Positions 16,861 through 24,902 of a stretch of 64,000 bases of DNA are shown here, piece by piece. Below the pieces are notes generated by a model. That model searched no databases and had not been told where the DNA came from. It saw only the letters and a list, made by a program, of their open reading frames with translations. Both the position numbers and the translations under genes were made by a program. The stretch is from positions 62,001 through 126,000 of the forward strand of contig NZ_KB903434.1 in the NCBI RefSeq assembly GCF_000379765.1, in the 5' to 3' direction. This DNA comes from Flexithrix dorotheae DSM 6795. Lineage in GTDB: Bacteria; Bacteroidota; Bacteroidia; Cytophagales; Flammeovirgaceae. The first letter of the stretch is position 1, and each line of letters begins with the position of its first letter.

Positions 16861-17652
16861 GTGGAATTAAAGGAAATTTGTGAGCAGGTAATTGAAATTG
16901 CCAAATCAGCTGGTGATTTTATTAAAATAGAATCAGGAAGGTTTAAAGTAGAGGATATTGAATATAAAGGCATGAATGACCTCGTTTCCTATGTAGACAA
17001 GGAAGCTGAAAAATTGATTGTAGAAGGCCTTAGTAAAATTTTACCAGAAGCAGGTTTCATTGCCGAGGAAGGTACTGGTGAAAAAGTTGAAAATGGTTTT
17101 AACTGGATTATTGATCCGTTGGATGGTACTACCAATTTCCTTCATGGTGTTCCTCATTTTGGGGTAAATATTGCACTAATTAAGGACGATGAAATTTTAA
17201 TTGGTGTGACAAATGCCATTCACCAAAAGGAAATGTTTCACGCTATAAAAGGGAAAGGCGCTTATTGCAATGGGGAAAGAATTTATGCCTCTAATTCGAA
17301 ATCCCTCTCTGAAGGATTGGTTTCCACTGGGTTTCCCTACAAGGAAATAGACAAAATTCCCCAATATTTTAAAACCCTTGGCGAGATTTTAAAAAATGCC
17401 CATGGCCTGAGAAGAATGGGGTCTGCAGCAATTGACCTTGCCTATGTTGCCTCAGGAAGGTTTGAAGCTTTTTTTGAATTTGGACTAAAACCCTGGGATG
17501 TAGCTCCGGGAATATTGTTGGTTCAGGAAGCGGGAGGCTCGGTCAGTGATTTCCAAATGGGGAAAGACTATATTTTTGGCAATCAGATCCTGGCAGCTTC
17601 CAAAAAAGTACATCCTGAGCTTTTTAAGATAATTGACAGTAATTTTTTTTAG
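16861..17652 (+). CDS. Inositol-monophosphatase-family phosphatase (SuhB-like)
   Basis: A 263-residue Mg2+-dependent sugar-phosphate phosphatase starting at GTG, 21 nt after the protease gene. The metal-binding residues are in order: EEGTG (Glu near 73-74), DPLDGTTN with Asp85 and Asp88, and Asp213 in KPWDVAPG. GSAAIDLAYVASGRFEAFFE is the usual substrate-side motif. The family hydrolyses inositol-1-phosphate and related compounds in the cytosol. The true substrate cannot be told from sequence, and a 3'-phosphoadenosine-5'-phosphate or fructose-1,6-bisphosphate substrate is also possible within the superfamily. Confidence 0.92.
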   Translation: MELKEICEQVIEIAKSAGDFIKIESGRFKVEDIEYKGMNDLVSYVDKEAEKLIVEGLSKILPEAGFIAEEGTGEKVENGFNWIIDPLDGTTNFLHGVPHFGVNIALIKDDEILIGVTNAIHQKEMFHAIKGKGAYCNGERIYASNSKSLSEGLVSTGFPYKEIDKIPQYFKTLGEILKNAHGLRRMGSAAIDLAYVASGRFEAFFEFGLKPWDVAPGILLVQEAGGSVSDFQMGKDYIFGNQILAASKKVHPELFKIIDSNFF

Positions 17653-17673
17653 AAAAGTATTGTTATAATTTTG
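17644..17673 (+). promoter_or_regulatory. Predicted promoter of the ilvE leader
   Basis: TAATTTTG at 17666-17673 fits the Bacteroidota -7 consensus TAnnTTTG, and a T-run at 17643-17650 sits about 19 nt upstream where a TTTG-type -33 box is expected. Transcription would start near 17680, leaving about 290 nt of leader before ilvE. Confidence 0.45.
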
Positions 17674-17739
17674 CACTCCATTTTAAATAAGCTATATCCT
17701 TACATTTATTTAGAATAAATTCGATAAGCTTAAACATAA

Positions 17740-17805
17740 ATGATTATTACGGTAATAATAATTTTATTTAATTTTACCGTAAACAATTTGGCTGGTGTGG
17801 CTTGA
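17740..17805 (+). CDS. Candidate Ile/Val-rich leader peptide of ilvE
   Basis: An ATG at 17740 opens a 21-codon frame ending TGA (17803-17805). The product starts MIITVIIIL and contains five Ile, three Val and two Leu, so about half of its codons specify the branched-chain amino acids made by the enzyme encoded downstream. This is the composition of classic ilv attenuation peptides. Ile codons are common by chance in AT-rich DNA, which lowers the confidence. The stop codon falls 9 nt before the first of a series of competing stems. Confidence 0.45.
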   Translation: MIITVIIILFNFTVNNLAGVA

Positions 17806-17813
17806 ATCTAATT

Positions 17814-17907
17814 ACTAAGTTAATAAACCTCCTTAGTTAACTCATTTCCACACAGTTAAAATATAAAAGGACTTAGTGGTGAAGCTCCTGGGAAATTCAT
17901 CTTTTAT
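17814..17907 (+). promoter_or_regulatory. Candidate transcription attenuator upstream of ilvE
   Basis: Segments can pair in mutually exclusive ways. ACTAAG (17814-17819) pairs with CTTAGT at 17832-17837 or with CTTAGT at 17872-17877. TTAACT (17837-17842) pairs with AGTTAA at 17818-17823 or at 17854-17859. The last hairpin, GGTGAA (17878-17883) with TTCATC (17896-17901, one G-U pair), has an inner TCC/GGA and is followed by TTTTAT, like a weak terminator. Together with the mini-ORF before it this resembles a leader-peptide attenuator. The stems are short (6 bp) and unverified. Confidence 0.4.
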
Positions 17908-17973
17908 AGTTATTGAATGTTTAAATCCCTTTGGGCTTTAGCATTATGTATAAATGGACTAATTGATTTAAAA

Positions 17974-19044
17974 ATGATAGATATCGGATTGGATATTAAA
18001 ATTCAGAAAACGAATCAGTCCCGATTGCCGGAAATTGATTTTAACAATATTCCTTTTGGGAAAATTTATGCCGACCATATGTTTTTGGCTGAATACAAAA
18101 ACGGTCAGTGGTCTGATTTGAGAATTGAGCCATTCAATAATCTCAATTTAAGTCCTGCGATTTCGGTATTGCATTATGGACAATCTGTTTTTGAAGGCTT
18201 AAAAGGATTTAGAAGTCCGGATGGCAAGGAAGTTTTGGTTTTCAGGCCAGAAGAGAACGCCAAAAGGTTAAAAGCTTCAGCCAAAAGGCTTTGTATGCCA
18301 GAAGTTCCTGAAGAAATATTCATGACAGGTTTGCATAAACTTTTGGACCTGGACAGAAGCTGGGTGCCAAATGTAAAGGATTCAGCTTTGTATATCCGTC
18401 CGTTTCAGTTTGCTGCTGATGAATATATTGGTTTAAAACCTTCTGAAACATTTAAGTTTATCATTTTTGCCTCACCTGTTGGTGCATATTATTCAGAGCC
18501 GGTGAAAGTAAAGGTAGAAACTGAATATACCAGAGCAGCTCAGGGAGGAACAGGATTTGCCAAAGCAGCAGGAAATTATGCAGCTTCCATGTATCCTGCA
18601 AAATTAGCAGCTGAGCAGGGTTACCACCAGCTATTATGGACAGACGGAAAGTCCCACAAATTCATTGAGGAATCTGGTACCATGAATGTGCTTTTTGTTA
18701 TCAATGATACTTTGGTATCCATTCCTTCAAGCGACACTATTCTACCTGGAATTACCAGAAGAAGTGTGGTGGAAATTGCCAGGGACTGGGGGCTGAAAGT
18801 GGAAGAAAGACCTGTAGAAGTTGCGGAAATTGTTTCGGCAATTAAAGATGGTTCATTAAAGGAAATGTTTGGTGCAGGAACTGCAGCTACTATAACCCAA
18901 ATCGCTCTAATGGCGTATGATGGTGTAGATTACGAACTTCCTGCAGTGGAAACAAGAGAGTTTTCAACTAAACTACATGCCGAACTTACTGGAATTCAAA
19001 GAGGTTTAGTTGAAGACACCAGAGGTTGGGTATATAGAATATAA
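17974..19044 (+). CDS. ilvE: Branched-chain amino acid aminotransferase
   Basis: About 356 residues from the ATG at 17974, which gives the usual family N-terminus; an in-frame ATG at 17917 would add 19 hydrophobic residues. This fold-type IV PLP enzyme interconverts branched-chain 2-oxo acids with Ile, Leu and Val, using glutamate as amino donor, in the cytosol. Signature parts are SVLHYGQSVFEGLKGFR, YIRPFQFA, GFAKAAGNYAASM with the PLP lysine at about Lys197, the EESGTMNVLFVI segment, and the C-terminal MFGAGTAATIT phosphate-binding motif. It is preceded by a long leader with features of amino-acid-dependent attenuation. No other ilv or leu gene is present in the window. Confidence 0.95.
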   Translation: MIDIGLDIKIQKTNQSRLPEIDFNNIPFGKIYADHMFLAEYKNGQWSDLRIEPFNNLNLSPAISVLHYGQSVFEGLKGFRSPDGKEVLVFRPEENAKRLKASAKRLCMPEVPEEIFMTGLHKLLDLDRSWVPNVKDSALYIRPFQFAADEYIGLKPSETFKFIIFASPVGAYYSEPVKVKVETEYTRAAQGGTGFAKAAGNYAASMYPAKLAAEQGYHQLLWTDGKSHKFIEESGTMNVLFVINDTLVSIPSSDTILPGITRRSVVEIARDWGLKVEERPVEVAEIVSAIKDGSLKEMFGAGTAATITQIALMAYDGVDYELPAVETREFSTKLHAELTGIQRGLVEDTRGWVYRI

Positions 19045-19124
19045 AAGCATTTGTTAAATAATCTGAGAAATAAAGTTTAAAGGATTATTTTTTTACAACG
19101 GTTTAATTAAATACTAAAGTAACT

Positions 19125-19522
19125 GGGGCCGACTGGATTAGACAGGTTGAGTAGTTACGTGGGTAAGCATGCAGGCTCATGGGATGAGAGCCTTGAAAGA
19201 TAGTTCCAAACAATAATTGGCGAAGAAAATTACGCCATGGCTGCATAATTTAGACAGGATGTCTAATTATTTTAGGTAGACTTAACAGTCACCGGCCATC
19301 ATCTCGCACTGCCTAAGTCCTGCTGGCGGTGATCACGGGGTGTCGAAATCGCGGGAATAGCTAATGTAAAGCTGTGGTGCATTGGTGAAATTAAGCAGAT
19401 AAGGTTGTTCTACAGGTCTGATGCCTACCTATGATCAGCTCGAAAATTTAATGTGTATCTAAGCATGTAGAAGACATGATAGTTGCCTTCTCTGGACGAG
19501 GGTTCGAATCCCTCCGGCTCCA
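19125..19522 (+). ncRNA. ssrA: tmRNA (ssrA)
   Basis: A 398-nt one-piece tmRNA. The 5' end GGGGCCG (19125-19131) pairs with 3' CGGCTCC (19515-19521), giving a 7-bp acceptor stem with one G-U pair. The T-arm GGTTCGAATCC lies just before the 3' arm. The tag frame at 19219-19248 reads GEENYAMAA followed by TAA, close to the GENNYALAA type known in Bacteroidota. Residue A19522 is the discriminator and the CCA end is not encoded (CTA follows). tmRNA rescues ribosomes stalled on broken messages and tags the product for proteolysis. Confidence 0.96.
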
Positions 19523-19524
19523 CT

Positions 19525-19557
19525 AAAAAGCTCTCGGAACTTTCCGAGAGCTTTTTT
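19525..19557 (+). terminator. Bidirectional terminator between ssrA and the convergent dehydrogenase gene
   Basis: Perfect 15-bp arms at 19525-19539 and 19542-19556 with a 2-nt loop. The outer part is A5 on the left and T on the right, so it works on both strands. It ends 16 nt before the end of the minus-strand gene. Confidence 0.9.
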
Positions 19558-19572
19558 ATTTGCTGAAATTGA

Positions 19573-20298
19573 CTATTTCGATAATATTTTTTCTGCAATT
19601 CCGGGAAAAAGAAAAGCAATCCATAAAAATGCCCTGACTGGGATAGTTGTAAGCAATTCCTTTTCGTTTTTCATTTGCGGAATTATTTTAGAAATCAATT
19701 CTTCAGGTGATATTTTCTTTCCTAACCTGCCCTCGGTCATATTGGTTTCAGTAACCGGAGGAATAAATTCCATGATTTTTATACTAGTATTCTTAAGGGT
19801 AATTCTAAGTCCCTGTGTGAAATTTCTAAAAGCAGCTTTACTCGCGCTGTAAACCAATGCATCTTTTTTGGGAAATGCGCCTAATGCAGAAGTGGTGTTA
19901 ATAATGAAAGCCTTTGGTTTGGCTGCCAATATTGGTATTAGCAATTGAGTGAACACCATTTGACCTGTCACATTTATTTCTATTTCCTCTTCTATAGATT
20001 TAAAAGGAATAGCTATTTCTGGAAACAGATAATTATACTGTATACCTGCATTATTAATTAACACATTTAAATGATCAAATTGCTGTTCCACCATTTTTAT
20101 AGTTTCTTCAATATCTTTCTGATTAGATAAATCACATCGTAAAGCTTCAAACCCTTCTTTTTGTAATTGTCCGAGTTTGCTTTGGTTTCTGCCTAACAGA
20201 ATAACTTTATTATTTTTGGCCAGAAAATATTTTCCAAGTGCCAGGCCAATACCTGAAGTTCCTCCAGTAATTAAAATCGTATTTCCAGATAAATTCAT
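19573..20298 (-). CDS. Short-chain dehydrogenase/reductase
   Basis: A 241-residue Rossmann-fold oxidoreductase of the classical SDR family. It has the NAD(P)-binding TGGTSGIGLALG, the structural NNAG motif (LINNAGIQYN), the catalytic Ser region (INTTSALGAFPKKD) and the active-site YSASKAA. It resembles the DltE-like group. The substrate is unknown. It is the last gene of a minus-strand run that begins with cobQ and the Crp/Fnr regulator. A 48-nt gap separates it from the upstream outer-membrane protein gene, consistent with one operon. Confidence 0.92.
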   Translation of the reverse strand: MNLSGNTILITGGTSGIGLALGKYFLAKNNKVILLGRNQSKLGQLQKEGFEALRCDLSNQKDIEETIKMVEQQFDHLNVLINNAGIQYNYLFPEIAIPFKSIEEEIEINVTGQMVFTQLLIPILAAKPKAFIINTTSALGAFPKKDALVYSASKAAFRNFTQGLRITLKNTSIKIMEFIPPVTETNMTEGRLGKKISPEELISKIIPQMKNEKELLTTIPVRAFLWIAFLFPGIAEKILSK

Positions 20299-20346
20299 TT
20301 TTTCAAAATTTTTATATTATCATAAATCATTGCTTTTCAACTAAGT

Positions 20347-21060
20347 CTACTTAAATCTGTAAGCCATTCCTATATGAAAAACCTTATATAGATTTGTCAC
20401 AGTGGATTTAAACTCCTGATCCATTTTATTTTTTAAATAGGTTTTAGCATAACCTGAAAGAGGAGCCGAACCGGAAAATGAATAAACAGGATCAGCATAA
20501 CCTTTAAACCAGGCAGGTGTCCATTCTGCATTGATGGCCAAACCATTTTTAAAGTTATGTTGGTAGCCAAACCCTAACCCTAATCCCCAGCCAGAAGGTC
20601 GCTCCTGAAGGATAATTATGTTGCCTTTAGTACCTTCGTTAGGAATATTTCGAAACCTGGAATCATAAATCATGGTTTCTCTATCGGTGCCATTATAAAG
20701 TATACCTGTGGAAATATATGGTCCATTCTTAAAAGGAGAATAGCGGAACTGAAACATAAATCTTTGCGCGACTTCCTCAGAGGCACTTACCAAACCCTGT
20801 AAGCCATTCGATTTGGCATTAAATGAAGTTTCATTTCGGTTAATTTTATCCTTAAACTGATAAATGACTCCCAAATACATCTGTTCAGAAAAGTGATAGC
20901 CGAAAGTAATACTCGGCTTTAAACTGCCATGCATAGGCAGTTCTCCAAAGCCCAAACCAATTTGCCAGGATTTTCTCAATTCATTTTCAATTGATTGGCC
21001 AAAACAATTAGCACTGTAAATCAATATGAGGAGGCTAATCATGAGCGTTTGATTTTTCAT
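20347..21060 (-). CDS. Predicted outer-membrane beta-barrel protein
   Basis: A 237-residue exported protein with a signal peptide at about 1-22 (LILIYSANCFGQ). The rest alternates polar and hydrophobic residues in amphipathic strands with many aromatic and Gly residues (SITFGYHFSEQMYLGVIYQF, WGLGLGFGYQHNFKNGLAI) and ends HIGMAYRFK, a beta-barrel-type C-terminus. I do not recognise a specific family. It lies 12 nt downstream of the 92-residue membrane protein gene and is probably co-transcribed with it and with the SDR gene. Confidence 0.7.
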   Translation of the reverse strand: MKNQTLMISLLILIYSANCFGQSIENELRKSWQIGLGFGELPMHGSLKPSITFGYHFSEQMYLGVIYQFKDKINRNETSFNAKSNGLQGLVSASEEVAQRFMFQFRYSPFKNGPYISTGILYNGTDRETMIYDSRFRNIPNEGTKGNIIILQERPSGWGLGLGFGYQHNFKNGLAINAEWTPAWFKGYADPVYSFSGSAPLSGYAKTYLKNKMDQEFKSTVTNLYKVFHIGMAYRFK

Positions 21061-21072
21061 AGTTTAATAGGA

Positions 21073-21351
21073 TTAAAATTTCAGGAATAAAAAGAAAAGC
21101 CCTCTTAAAACCTGGCCAATAAGTAAATTGGACAGGATCATAATAGCTGTGGCTATACCCAGGCCAAATTGCTTCAAAATGAGGCTTTCAGGAAGGTTGG
21201 TATTAAAACCAAGTAAGCGGTTCAGGATCAACCAGGCGTTGAGAAACTCAGCCTCTGGTCCAAGCAGAAAGTCTACCAGAATCATCAGACAAAGGGATAT
21301 AAACCCCGGGATGATTAGGATGTTCAGTAATGGAAATGTTATTGTTTTCAT
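21073..21351 (-). CDS. Small integral-membrane protein, 92 residues
   Basis: It has an N-terminal hydrophobic helix (LLNILIIPGFISLCLMILVD) and a C-terminal one (GLGIATAIMILSNLLIGQVL) with a polar linker, consistent with two or three membrane passes. It has no known family. It was preferred to an overlapping plus-strand frame at 21128-21358 because it sits in line with same-strand genes on both sides, with a 12-nt gap to the next gene. Confidence 0.6.
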   Translation of the reverse strand: MKTITFPLLNILIIPGFISLCLMILVDFLLGPEAEFLNAWLILNRLLGFNTNLPESLILKQFGLGIATAIMILSNLLIGQVLRGLFFLFLKF

Positions 21352-21423
21352 TGCTTAGAGAATTAGTTACAATTCAAAATTGCAGGACACTAATTCCTAA
21401 GGCATTAACCTATGTTAATGAAT

Positions 21424-22011
21424 TTATGATTTAGCCAATTTAGCTCTGATTCTGCTCAACTGGATTGGGGTAACTCCCAAATAGGATGCAATATGATACT
21501 GAGGAATAAGTTGTTCTACTCCGGGAAACTCCTTTTGAAAAATCAGATAATTTGTGGTTGCATCATTGGTTACCATATGGATATCATGCCTTTCCTTTTT
21601 TATCCAAATCTGCTCCATAATCTTTAAAAATAACCTTTCCAGACAGCGGTGCTGGTCGAATAATTGGCGAAAATCAATATAGGAAAACTGAACAACTTTT
21701 GTTGGTGTAAGCGCCTGAAGGCTTATTTTTGATGAGGTATCGGTGAGTAGAGCAGTCAGGGTAGTTGGAAAGGTTCCGGGAATAAAAAATGTCTTATTGT
21801 ATTCCGTTCCTGCATTGTTATAAAATACCCTCACAATTCCTTCCTCCAGAAAATAACAGTAACGGGATTTCTGACCTTCCAAGACTAAAAAATCCCCGGC
21901 TTTAAAATTTTTTGCCCTGGTAAAACTTTTCAGGTCACGCCATGCTGAATCTGTTAGAGGATTGATAGAATTTAAATTTTTATAAAAGAATTGAAATTGA
22001 TTTTCTTTCAT
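21424..22011 (-). CDS. Crp/Fnr-family transcriptional regulator
   Basis: A 195-residue regulator. The cyclic-nucleotide-binding beta-roll spans about 25-125 (FKAGDFLVLEGQKSRYCYFL, EEGIVRVFYNN), but the Arg-containing phosphate-binding cassette of true cAMP receptors is not evident. The C-terminal helix-turn-helix is at about 165-195 (QYHIASYLGVTPIQLSRIRA), and the protein ends right after it. Such short Crp-like proteins are common in Bacteroidota and often regulate adjacent genes. The likely targets are the small membrane protein, barrel protein and SDR downstream. It begins 18 nt after cobQ ends. Confidence 0.88.
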   Translation of the reverse strand: MKENQFQFFYKNLNSINPLTDSAWRDLKSFTRAKNFKAGDFLVLEGQKSRYCYFLEEGIVRVFYNNAGTEYNKTFFIPGTFPTTLTALLTDTSSKISLQALTPTKVVQFSYIDFRQLFDQHRCLERLFLKIMEQIWIKKERHDIHMVTNDATTNYLIFQKEFPGVEQLIPQYHIASYLGVTPIQLSRIRAKLAKS

Positions 22012-22029
22012 ATCATCCTAAATAATTTT

Positions 22030-23505
22030 TTAGTCTTTTAGCACTTTATAAACATAATCCAAATCGAGGCAATTCCTGAGTACTTCTGCCAGCTTATTAT
22101 ATTGTTCTTCTTTAAAAGACTGATAATCAAATTCATGAGAATTCTCCTTTCCTAAAAAAGGCTTTAAAATATCTTCAATTACCACATGATTATCTAAAAT
22201 TCCATGTAAATAAGTCCCCCAACATTTGGCATCAATTTTACAGCCTTCTGGAATTTTACCTTGCTTTAATACAACCGGACTAATGCCTTTTTCTGCAATA
22301 GTTTCTCCCATATGGATTTCGTAGCCTTTGCATACGGTTGGAGAATCTCCATAAGTAAAGGTAACCTGTCTGGTCGTTTTTTCCTTTTCCAGAATAGTCC
22401 TGATTGGGAGCAAACCTAAACCTGGCATATATTCAATTTGACCTTCTACGCCATGTGGATCTTCAATTGAAAGACCCATCATTTGATAACCACCACAAAT
22501 CCCAATAATGGTTTTCCCTGCTTTCCTTGCCTTTAAAATAGCATTGGCAAGCCCATTATTTTTGATATCAACCAGATCGGCAATGGAGTTTTTACTTCCG
22601 GGAATAATGATGATATCGGCCTGGGCTATTTCATCCGAATCGTGGGAGTAAAATATATTGACATATGGGTGCTGTTCCAAGGCCTGGAAATCGGTAAAAT
22701 TTGACATTCTTTTCAATAACACAATGGCAATATTGACTTTGTTCTTTACTGCCTTCCTAAGTTTTCTATCCACTACAACAGAATCCTCTTCTTCAATAAA
22801 TATATCCCTGAAATAGGGAACTACCCCCAAAACCTTTACACCAGTTAATTCCTCCAACATTTTTACGCCATCCTCAAAAAGCGCGATATCTCCCCTGAAT
22901 TTATTTATAATGATCCCTTTTATTTGTTTTCTTTCTTCCTCATCCAGCAAAAGGATGGTTCCATAAATACTTCCAAAAACTCCTCCCCTATCAATATCGG
23001 CAATGAGAATTGTAGCTGCCTGCGCATGGATAGCCATCCGCATATTGGTAATATCACGATCCTTAAGGTTGATTTCTGAAATGCTTCCCGCCCCTTCCAT
23101 TACAATTGGGGAATATTGGGCAACCAACCTGTCAAAAGCCTTCGTCACTTCATTGAATAGTTCCTGCCGGTTATTTCCATTAAAATATTCCATAGCCGAT
23201 TGATTGCCAATTGGCTTTCCATTCAGCACCACCTGGCTGGTTTTATCATTGGTGGGCTTAAGCAATACCGGATTCATTTCCACTTTGCAGGGAATTCCTG
23301 CAGCCTCAGCCTGTACCGCCTGTGCCCTGCCTATTTCTAACCCTTCGGGAGTGGGAAAACTGTTGAGGGACATATTTTGCGCTTTGAACGGAGCAGGTGA
23401 AAAACCATCCTGTTTAAATATTCTACAGAAACCAGCACAAATTACACTTTTACCCACATCTGAGCCAGTCCCTACAAACATGATTGGTTTTAATATTTTT
23501 GTCAT
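22030..23505 (-). CDS. cobQ: Cobyric acid synthase
   Basis: About 491 residues from the ATG at 23505; an in-frame extension to 23589 adds a non-conserved 28-residue leader and is unlikely. The enzyme amidates four carboxylates of adenosyl-cobyrinic acid a,c-diamide using glutamine and ATP. The N-terminal ATP-binding domain has MFVGTGSDVGKSVICAGFCR and the typical FKAQNMSLNS. The C-terminal class I glutamine amidotransferase domain has the nucleophile Cys in IIGICGGYQMMG and the His in YLHGI. No other cobalamin gene and no B12 riboswitch is seen nearby. It shares a strand and an 18-nt spacing with the Crp/Fnr gene. Confidence 0.95.
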   Translation of the reverse strand: MTKILKPIMFVGTGSDVGKSVICAGFCRIFKQDGFSPAPFKAQNMSLNSFPTPEGLEIGRAQAVQAEAAGIPCKVEMNPVLLKPTNDKTSQVVLNGKPIGNQSAMEYFNGNNRQELFNEVTKAFDRLVAQYSPIVMEGAGSISEINLKDRDITNMRMAIHAQAATILIADIDRGGVFGSIYGTILLLDEEERKQIKGIIINKFRGDIALFEDGVKMLEELTGVKVLGVVPYFRDIFIEEEDSVVVDRKLRKAVKNKVNIAIVLLKRMSNFTDFQALEQHPYVNIFYSHDSDEIAQADIIIIPGSKNSIADLVDIKNNGLANAILKARKAGKTIIGICGGYQMMGLSIEDPHGVEGQIEYMPGLGLLPIRTILEKEKTTRQVTFTYGDSPTVCKGYEIHMGETIAEKGISPVVLKQGKIPEGCKIDAKCWGTYLHGILDNHVVIEDILKPFLGKENSHEFDYQSFKEEQYNKLAEVLRNCLDLDYVYKVLKD

Positions 23506-23729
23506 TTTCTGAGATTTAAAGGAAAGCATGGAAAGAAAAATCTCCAGCCTAAAACTAAGAAATAATCCATGGAGGGACGAAGAAGACACAAAATATTGAG
23601 GAGCATTTTAAAATTTGCAATATGATCAGTATCAAAAATTAAAGGGGAAGATTTGCTTTCCGGATAACAACTGCAATTTGGTTTTCATAATTTTGGCAGT
23701 TATATTATTCTAATTTAATTCAGGCAACT

Positions 23730-23737
23730 TAGTTTTG
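23730..23737 (+). promoter_or_regulatory. Predicted -7 box upstream of corA
   Basis: TAGTTTTG matches TAnnTTTG. No convincing -33 TTTG lies at the expected distance. The predicted start near 23744 would leave a 50-nt leader to the corA ATG. Confidence 0.35.
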
Positions 23738-23794
23738 TATTAATGCCTGTTCTTTTTGGATATATCAAGCTGTGTCCCTACAACTACTACTTTT

Positions 23795-24901
23795 ATGCGA
23801 ATGAAATCTCCAATTAACATTAAAAATCCTATAAATCTCAAAAACCCTTTTTCCAACTACAAAGCAAAAATAGGTAAAGCTCCCGGAAGCCTTATTTTCT
23901 CAGGTGTTCAAAAACAGGAAAAAGTAGAGGTGGAGGTTATTTCTTATAACCTGGAAGAATACAAAACTTATGACAAGGATAACATAGAAGGGTTAAGGGA
24001 AAACCTGAAAAAATCACATGTAAACTGGGTGAATATATTTGGTCTTCATGATATTGGACTTATTACCAAACTTGGAGAACAATTTGATATTGACCCCTTA
24101 TTATTAGAAGATGTTTTGGATGTTGATCATTTGCCCAAGGTAGAGGATTATGAAGAATATAGATTCCTTACATTTAAGATGCTTTTTTATAATGAGGAGA
24201 CAAAGTTTATAGAACACGAACAGGTAAGTGTCATCTTAGGAGAATATTATGTTATTGTATTTCAGGAAAAACGCGGGGATATTTTCGATGTATTGAGGGA
24301 ACGAATTCAGATAGGAAAAGGAAGAGCCAGAGGTAAAAAATCAGATTATTTATTCTATTTAATTATTGATGTGGTAGTGGACCATTATCTCTATATAATA
24401 GATAATATCAGCCAGGATATTGAAAACCTGGAAGAAGAACTTTTGATCGGTACACACAGGAACGAAATTGAAAAAATTATTGCGCTTAAAAAGAAACTCA
24501 ACTTCCTAAGGAAATTTGCTGAGCCCCTACAGGAATCAGTCATTGGAATTGTAAATATCAAATCCAATTTTATTCAAAAAAGTAACATCAAATTTTTTAA
24601 TGATGTGAATGACCACCTCAACCGGGTTATACAAACCATGGATGCCAACAAAGATGCTGTTTTGGGATTGTTAGCCATAAATTCCTCCAATCAGGATAAC
24701 CGACTGAACAGTATTATGAAAACCCTGACCATTATTTCTACCATTTTTATTCCCTTAACTTTCATCGCAGGAATTTACGGGATGAATTTCGAAAATATGC
24801 CGGAATTACATTCACGGAACGGCTATTTTTATACCCTTGGAGCTATGGTGGTTGTGGGGATTATTATGGCAATATTTATGCGGAAAAACAAATGGTTTTA
24901 G
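23795..24901 (+). CDS. corA: CorA-family magnesium/cobalt transporter
   Basis: About 368 residues from the ATG at 23795; a second ATG follows at 23801, and a TTG at 23756 is less likely. The large cytoplasmic domain spans about 1-300 (WVNIFGLHDIGLITKLGEQF, DPLLLEDVLDVDHLPKVEDY). Two C-terminal membrane helices flank the pore signature YGMN (IPLTFIAGIYGMNFENMPEL). The protein forms a pentameric Mg2+ channel of the inner membrane, and some relatives carry Co2+ or Zn2+. Its stop codon lies 1 nt from the stop of the convergent propeller gene. Confidence 0.95.
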   Translation: MRMKSPINIKNPINLKNPFSNYKAKIGKAPGSLIFSGVQKQEKVEVEVISYNLEEYKTYDKDNIEGLRENLKKSHVNWVNIFGLHDIGLITKLGEQFDIDPLLLEDVLDVDHLPKVEDYEEYRFLTFKMLFYNEETKFIEHEQVSVILGEYYVIVFQEKRGDIFDVLRERIQIGKGRARGKKSDYLFYLIIDVVVDHYLYIIDNISQDIENLEEELLIGTHRNEIEKIIALKKKLNFLRKFAEPLQESVIGIVNIKSNFIQKSNIKFFNDVNDHLNRVIQTMDANKDAVLGLLAINSSNQDNRLNSIMKTLTIISTIFIPLTFIAGIYGMNFENMPELHSRNGYFYTLGAMVVVGIIMAIFMRKNKWF

Positions 24902-24902
24902 C

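Noticed and set aside
19425-19619. Minus-strand frame encoding a peptide with VEPEGFEPSSREGN
   Set aside because: It is the antisense translation of the tmRNA 3' end (T-arm and acceptor) and the terminator. This is a well-known false protein seen when tRNA-like genes are translated.
21128-21358. 76-residue plus-strand frame
   Set aside because: It overlaps the 92-residue minus-strand membrane protein, which fits the operon. The plus frame is basic with no recognisable features.
23506-23794. Cobalamin riboswitch upstream of cobQ
   Set aside because: No B12-box-like sequence or long structured leader was recognisable on the minus strand.
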